In this document: one piece after another, positions 40,586 to 43,339 of the stretch
Layout of the letters: every line of letters begins with the position of its first letter
Numbering within the stretch: position 1 is the stretch's first letter
Assembly (NCBI GenBank): GCA_023393115.1
Contig: JAEWMS010000064.1
Location: forward strand, 1-43,339
Reading direction: 5' to 3'
Length of the DNA: 43,339 nucleotides
Source of the DNA: Bacillota bacterium
GTDB lineage: Bacteria; Bacillota; Clostridia; Acetivibrionales; DSM-1351
The notes under the pieces: generated by a model
What the model saw: the letters and a program-made list of their open reading frames with translations, nothing else
Told to the model about the DNA's origin: nothing
The model's database searches: none
Program-made: the position numbers and the translations under genes

Positions 40586-40968
40586 ATTAGCCTCCAAAGT
40601 ATTTTGTCAGATGTTTTACATTTATTGATAAAAAATTAACATTCTTGTCTATATTAATATCCAAGAATTTTTCTTCCTCTTCTGTTATTGAATTTTTACT
40701 ATTGAATTTTTATTGTTGATTTCAAGTTGCTAAATCGTTAATTATTTAACAATCATCTCTATCCTATTGAATTATTTTTACAAAAAAAGCGGGACATCCC
40801 CTGACTTCTTATACCACTTAATAATATACTTCACTATTAGTCTGTTCAAGCTTAGGAATTCTCAAGAATAATGTAAATAAATGTATTGCACATTATATGA
40901 TACGGTTTTTGTTGATAAAATGAAATGAATGAACAACACGAGAGCATGGGTCTCAGGAGTTTTGGTAC
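40586..40968. promoter_or_regulatory. Operon leader and promoter region of hdrB
   Basis: A 383-base AT-rich spacer upstream of hdrB and downstream of recD2. It holds the Rex-like palindrome at 40735-40752. On the minus strand, TTGAAA and TAGTAA with an 18-base spacer lie downstream of it and may be a promoter. A weak G/C patch then T-run (about 40783-40803, minus strand) could be a modest recD2 terminator. No gene or structured RNA was recognised. Confidence 0.45.
40735..40752. promoter_or_regulatory. Rex operator candidate upstream of the hdr-flx-frd-fum operon
   Basis: TCGTTAATTATTTAACAA matches the Rex consensus TTGTTAANNNNTTAACAA at all defined positions but one (C in place of the second T). 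It lies 150 bases upstream of the hdrB start. Rex is repressed or released by the NADH/NAD+ ratio, and would fit control of an NADH-consuming fumarate reductase pathway. No rex gene is in the window. Confidence 0.65.
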
Positions 40969-43113
40969 TCACCCACGCCTGCTGCCTCTCAGCCTGTCTG
41001 CCAGCATGGTATTCCTCTTCTGCATTCTGTTGTTTGACACAGCTATGCCTATGGCTTTCTTTGAACCCACAAGTACGAGGATCTTTTTGGCTCTTGTAAC
41101 ACAGGTGTACAGTAGATTTCTCTGTAACATCATATAATGCTGCATCGTCACAGGGGCAACAACAATTTTATATTCGCTGCCCTGGCTTTTATGTACAGTA
41201 GTTGCATATGCCAGAACCACTTCGTCCAGCTCAGTGGCATCATATTCAACATTCACTCCGTCAAAGCAGATTGTAAGCATTCTGTCTTCGACATCAATGC
41301 TTGTTATTCTGCCAATATCTCCGTTAAAGACATTTTTATCATAATTGTTTTTTATTTGCATGACTTTATCATTGAGTTTATATGCCGTTCCGCCGTATTT
41401 AATAAAAACCTCGGTGGGATTTAAGGTTTCCTGCAGAATAGTATTGAGGTTGAAGGCTCCTGTCTCTCCCTTCTGCATTGGACAGAGCACCTGAATATCA
41501 TTAACAGGATCTGCTTTGTAATAATTAGGCAACCTCTTTGAACAGAGCTCAGTTATTGTTTGGACTACCTTTTGGGGTTCTTCCTCTTCAATGAAAAAGA
41601 AATCGCTGTTCTTTCCCCCTTTAAGATTTGGTGCCTCTCCCTTGTTTATTCTGTGGGCATTCGTAATTATTGCACTTCCCTGAGCCTGACGGAATATACG
41701 AGTCAGGCTAACTACGTTCACAACTTCCGATTCAATGATATCCTTCAGAACATTTCCGGCACCTACTGAAGGGAGCTGATCCACATCACCCACCAGTATC
41801 AGCACTGTATTGTTGGATACAGCTTTTAAGAGGTTGTAAAATAGAATTATGTCTACCATTGATGTTTCATCAATTATCAGAACATCACACTCCAGTGGAC
41901 TTTCTTCATTCTTTTTATAGCCTTCAGGTGGCTTAAACTCCAATAATCTGTGAATGGTTTTAGCTTCAAGACCGGTGGCCTCCGACATTCTTTTGGCAGC
42001 CCTCCCGGTGGGAGCTGCCAATAAAACTTTTGCATATAGCATTTCAAATACCTTGATGACAGCGAGAGTTGTGGTTGTTTTTCCTGTACCGGGCCCTCCC
42101 GTCAGAACCATGAACTTTGAGCGGACAGCTGTTTTTACTGCCTCTATCTGAATATCGTCATATTGTATATCATTTTCTTTCTGAATATTTTCCAGAACTT
42201 CATCAATATTGACGGACTTGAACTTGCTCTCTTCGGCAAGTATTTGCCTGATTTTCCCGACTGCACCCAACTCGCTGTAATAAAAAGCCGGAAGGTAAAC
42301 AGCATTTCCTTCGTCAGGAATAACTGTCTTTTCTTCAATCATCCTATCTATTGTTGATTCAATAAGTGCTCTGTCCAGTTCCAGTATGGGTTCGGCCTCT
42401 TCTAGAAGCTGCTCTCTGGATGCATAACAATGCCCGTCATTGGAAAGCTCATTAAGAACATAAACCAACCCTGAACGGCACCTCTCAAAGGAATTACTGT
42501 CAAAACCCATCTGACGGGCAATTTTGTCAGCTGTTTTAAAACCAATTCCCCATATGTCGTCGGCAAGTCTGTACGGATTTGTTTTTACAACATCAATGCT
42601 TTGATTCCCATATGTTTTGTAGATTTTAACGGCATATGCCGTTGAAACGCCGTTGGTTTGAAGGAAAAGCATCACATTTTTTATTTCCTTTTGCTCCTGC
42701 CAAGCCTTTTTTATCATATCAACACGTCTTTGTCCGATTCCTTCCACATCTATCAGACTGTCGGGCTGCTCTTCTATAATTTTGAGTGTATCTTCCTTGA
42801 ACCGTGCCACAATTCTCTTTGCATAAACGGGTCCTATACCCTTTATCATACCGCTGCCAAGATACTTTTCTATGCCTGCAATTGTGGCTGGAACTGTCTC
42901 TCTATAGTCGACCACACTGAATTGTCTGCCGTATTTACTGTCATATCTCCAATCACCCTTCACCCGGATCGTGGCACCCACATTGACGGCAGCAAGACTT
43001 CCCACAACCGTCACAAGCTCGGCATAGCCCTTGGATTTTATTTTAATGATACTAAATCCGTTTTCTTCATTGCTATAGGTTATTCTTTCGACAACGCCGC
43101 TGAGGTATTCCAT
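40969..43113 (-). CDS. recD2: RecD2-type ATP-dependent DNA helicase
   Basis: ATG 43113 with AGGAGG upstream gives 714 residues. The N-terminal OB-like and helix-hairpin-helix regions (YLGSGMIKGIGPVYAKRIV; LIDVEGIGQRRVDMI) are followed by SF1 motifs: Walker A LTGGPGTGKTTTT, Walker B VLIIDETSMVD, LILVGDVDQLPSVG, and motif VI region AYATTVHKSQGSEY. RecD2 is a 5'-3' helicase of bacteria lacking RecBCD, implicated in repair and replication restart. It stands alone, 3' of a group II intron fragment. Confidence 0.93.
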   Translation of the reverse strand: MEYLSGVVERITYSNEENGFSIIKIKSKGYAELVTVVGSLAAVNVGATIRVKGDWRYDSKYGRQFSVVDYRETVPATIAGIEKYLGSGMIKGIGPVYAKRIVARFKEDTLKIIEEQPDSLIDVEGIGQRRVDMIKKAWQEQKEIKNVMLFLQTNGVSTAYAVKIYKTYGNQSIDVVKTNPYRLADDIWGIGFKTADKIARQMGFDSNSFERCRSGLVYVLNELSNDGHCYASREQLLEEAEPILELDRALIESTIDRMIEEKTVIPDEGNAVYLPAFYYSELGAVGKIRQILAEESKFKSVNIDEVLENIQKENDIQYDDIQIEAVKTAVRSKFMVLTGGPGTGKTTTTLAVIKVFEMLYAKVLLAAPTGRAAKRMSEATGLEAKTIHRLLEFKPPEGYKKNEESPLECDVLIIDETSMVDIILFYNLLKAVSNNTVLILVGDVDQLPSVGAGNVLKDIIESEVVNVVSLTRIFRQAQGSAIITNAHRINKGEAPNLKGGKNSDFFFIEEEEPQKVVQTITELCSKRLPNYYKADPVNDIQVLCPMQKGETGAFNLNTILQETLNPTEVFIKYGGTAYKLNDKVMQIKNNYDKNVFNGDIGRITSIDVEDRMLTICFDGVNVEYDATELDEVVLAYATTVHKSQGSEYKIVVAPVTMQHYMMLQRNLLYTCVTRAKKILVLVGSKKAIGIAVSNNRMQKRNTMLADRLRGSRRG

Positions 43114-43143
43114 ATTTACAGCCTCCTGCAATAATTATAGCAG

Positions 43144-43170
43144 ACCAAAGGTGGCAAAGCCACTTTTGGT
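43144..43170. repeat. Perfect-stem hairpin upstream of recD2
   Basis: ACCAAAGGTGGC (43144-43155) pairs with GCCACTTTTGGT (43159-43170) through 12 positions with one G-T pair, around a 3-base loop. No U-run follows on either strand. It lies 31 bases from the recD2 start, so it may shield or regulate its leader, or end transcription from the intron. Confidence 0.45.
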
Positions 43171-43214
43171 TGCGCATGTGCCTTTCCTAGCAGATAATGT
43201 TTTCCTTCCTAGAA

Positions 43215-43339
43215 TCGAATAGGAGGTAGCTGATTATTTCAGCTACCGACCTTTCACACCACCGTACGTACCGTTCGGTATACGGCGGTTCAATAGAATT
43301 AACTTACTTTCATGTACTGTTCCAATAAAGATATTAAAC
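43215..43339 (-). mobile_element. 3' end of a group II intron (domains V and VI), probably class C
   Basis: On the minus strand, GAACCGCCGTATACC-GAAC-GGTACGTACGGTGGT forms the domain V hairpin (complement of about 43257-43293) with the expected two-base bulge and stem lengths, then TGTGAAAGG. A second hairpin, GGTAGCTGA and TCAGCTACC, follows as domain VI. Near it are CTCCTATTCGATT, typical of class C intron 3' ends. The exact 3' splice boundary is about 43215. The rest of the intron lies beyond the window. Confidence 0.65.
43299..43339 (-). CDS. C-terminal tail of a putative intron-encoded protein (partial)
   Basis: One minus frame is open from the window edge to a TAA at complement 43299-43301 and encodes a tail ending LLEQYMKVS, just before the domain V hairpin. 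That is where the reverse transcriptase/maturase reading frame of such introns usually stops. Only about 12 residues are visible, so identity is inferred from position alone. Confidence 0.3.
   Translation of the reverse strand, partial: LISLLEQYMKVS

Noticed and set aside
40783..40803. Possible recD2 terminator (GGGGATGTCCCGC then T-run, minus strand)
   Set aside because: The stem is only three or four bases; too weak to call.

Overview
The window looks like a chromosomal segment of a low-GC, anaerobic, plant-polysaccharide-degrading clostridium, most like Ruminiclostridium (the Clostridium cellulolyticum/papyrosolvens group). The assignment is inferred from AT-rich intergenic DNA, strong AGGAGG-type ribosome binding sites, GH43 and GH130 enzymes with CUT1-type sugar ABC transporters, a CD3324-family protein, and strictly anaerobic Hdr/Flx redox genes. 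No rRNA, tRNA or CRISPR array was seen.

Layout. (1) 1-3752, minus: the N-terminal 1250 residues of a secreted protein with at least ten HYR (hyalin) repeats, cut by the window edge. (2) 4071-5937, plus, divergent from it: a two-piece sigma-like regulator (region-4 protein plus RsoA-like partner), a membrane coiled-coil protein, an M15 peptidoglycan peptidase and a holin-like protein, ending at a strong hairpin. (3) 6025-11054: housekeeping and stress genes (MsrAB, glycerophosphodiesterase, S8 protease, DUF503, LUD, DUF1653, YaiI). (4) 11105-13564: a LacI-type regulator divergent from a GH130 mannosylglucose phosphorylase. (5) 13615-22358: a BtrH-like protein, then an operon for uptake and breakdown of arabino-oligosaccharides (binding protein, two permeases, a lipoprotein endo-arabinanase, a cytoplasmic arabinofuranosidase), divergent from an ArsR-HTH regulator with a long C-terminal domain. 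(6) 22349-26274: a zinc-type locus with a Fur/Zur regulator, a COG0523 GTPase, a COG0523-permease fusion and a YcgQ-like protein. (7) 26328-30293: two acetyltransferases, an Ala-rich repeat protein, a CD3324 protein, an unexplained inverted-repeat element and a SemiSWEET-like protein. (8) 30346-40585, minus: an 11-gene operon hdrB-hdrC-hdrA-flxD-flxC-flxB-flxA-frdB-frdA-fumarase alpha-fumarase beta. (9) 40969-43113: RecD2 helicase. (10) The right edge holds what looks like the 3' end of a group II intron.

The most exciting unit is (8). It joins a soluble NADH-oxidising Flx module and a HdrABC flavin-bifurcating module to a soluble fumarate reductase with no membrane anchor, and to the fumarase that makes its substrate. 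A near-perfect Rex (NADH/NAD+ sensor) operator lies about 150 bp upstream of hdrB. The simplest reading is a cytoplasmic, NADH-driven, possibly electron-bifurcating fumarate reductase that would make reduced ferredoxin while disposing of electrons on fumarate. The second notable unit is the split-sigma/holin/endolysin cassette next to the giant secreted repeat protein, which recalls TcdR/TcdE-type toxin release. The third is the fusion of a degenerate COG0523 metallochaperone domain to a membrane permease.

Several genes seem to use unusual start codons: CTG for the phosphodiesterase, ATT for YaiI and for the endo-arabinanase. These choices restore family N-termini or a lipoprotein signal that ATG or GTG starts would lose or bury.
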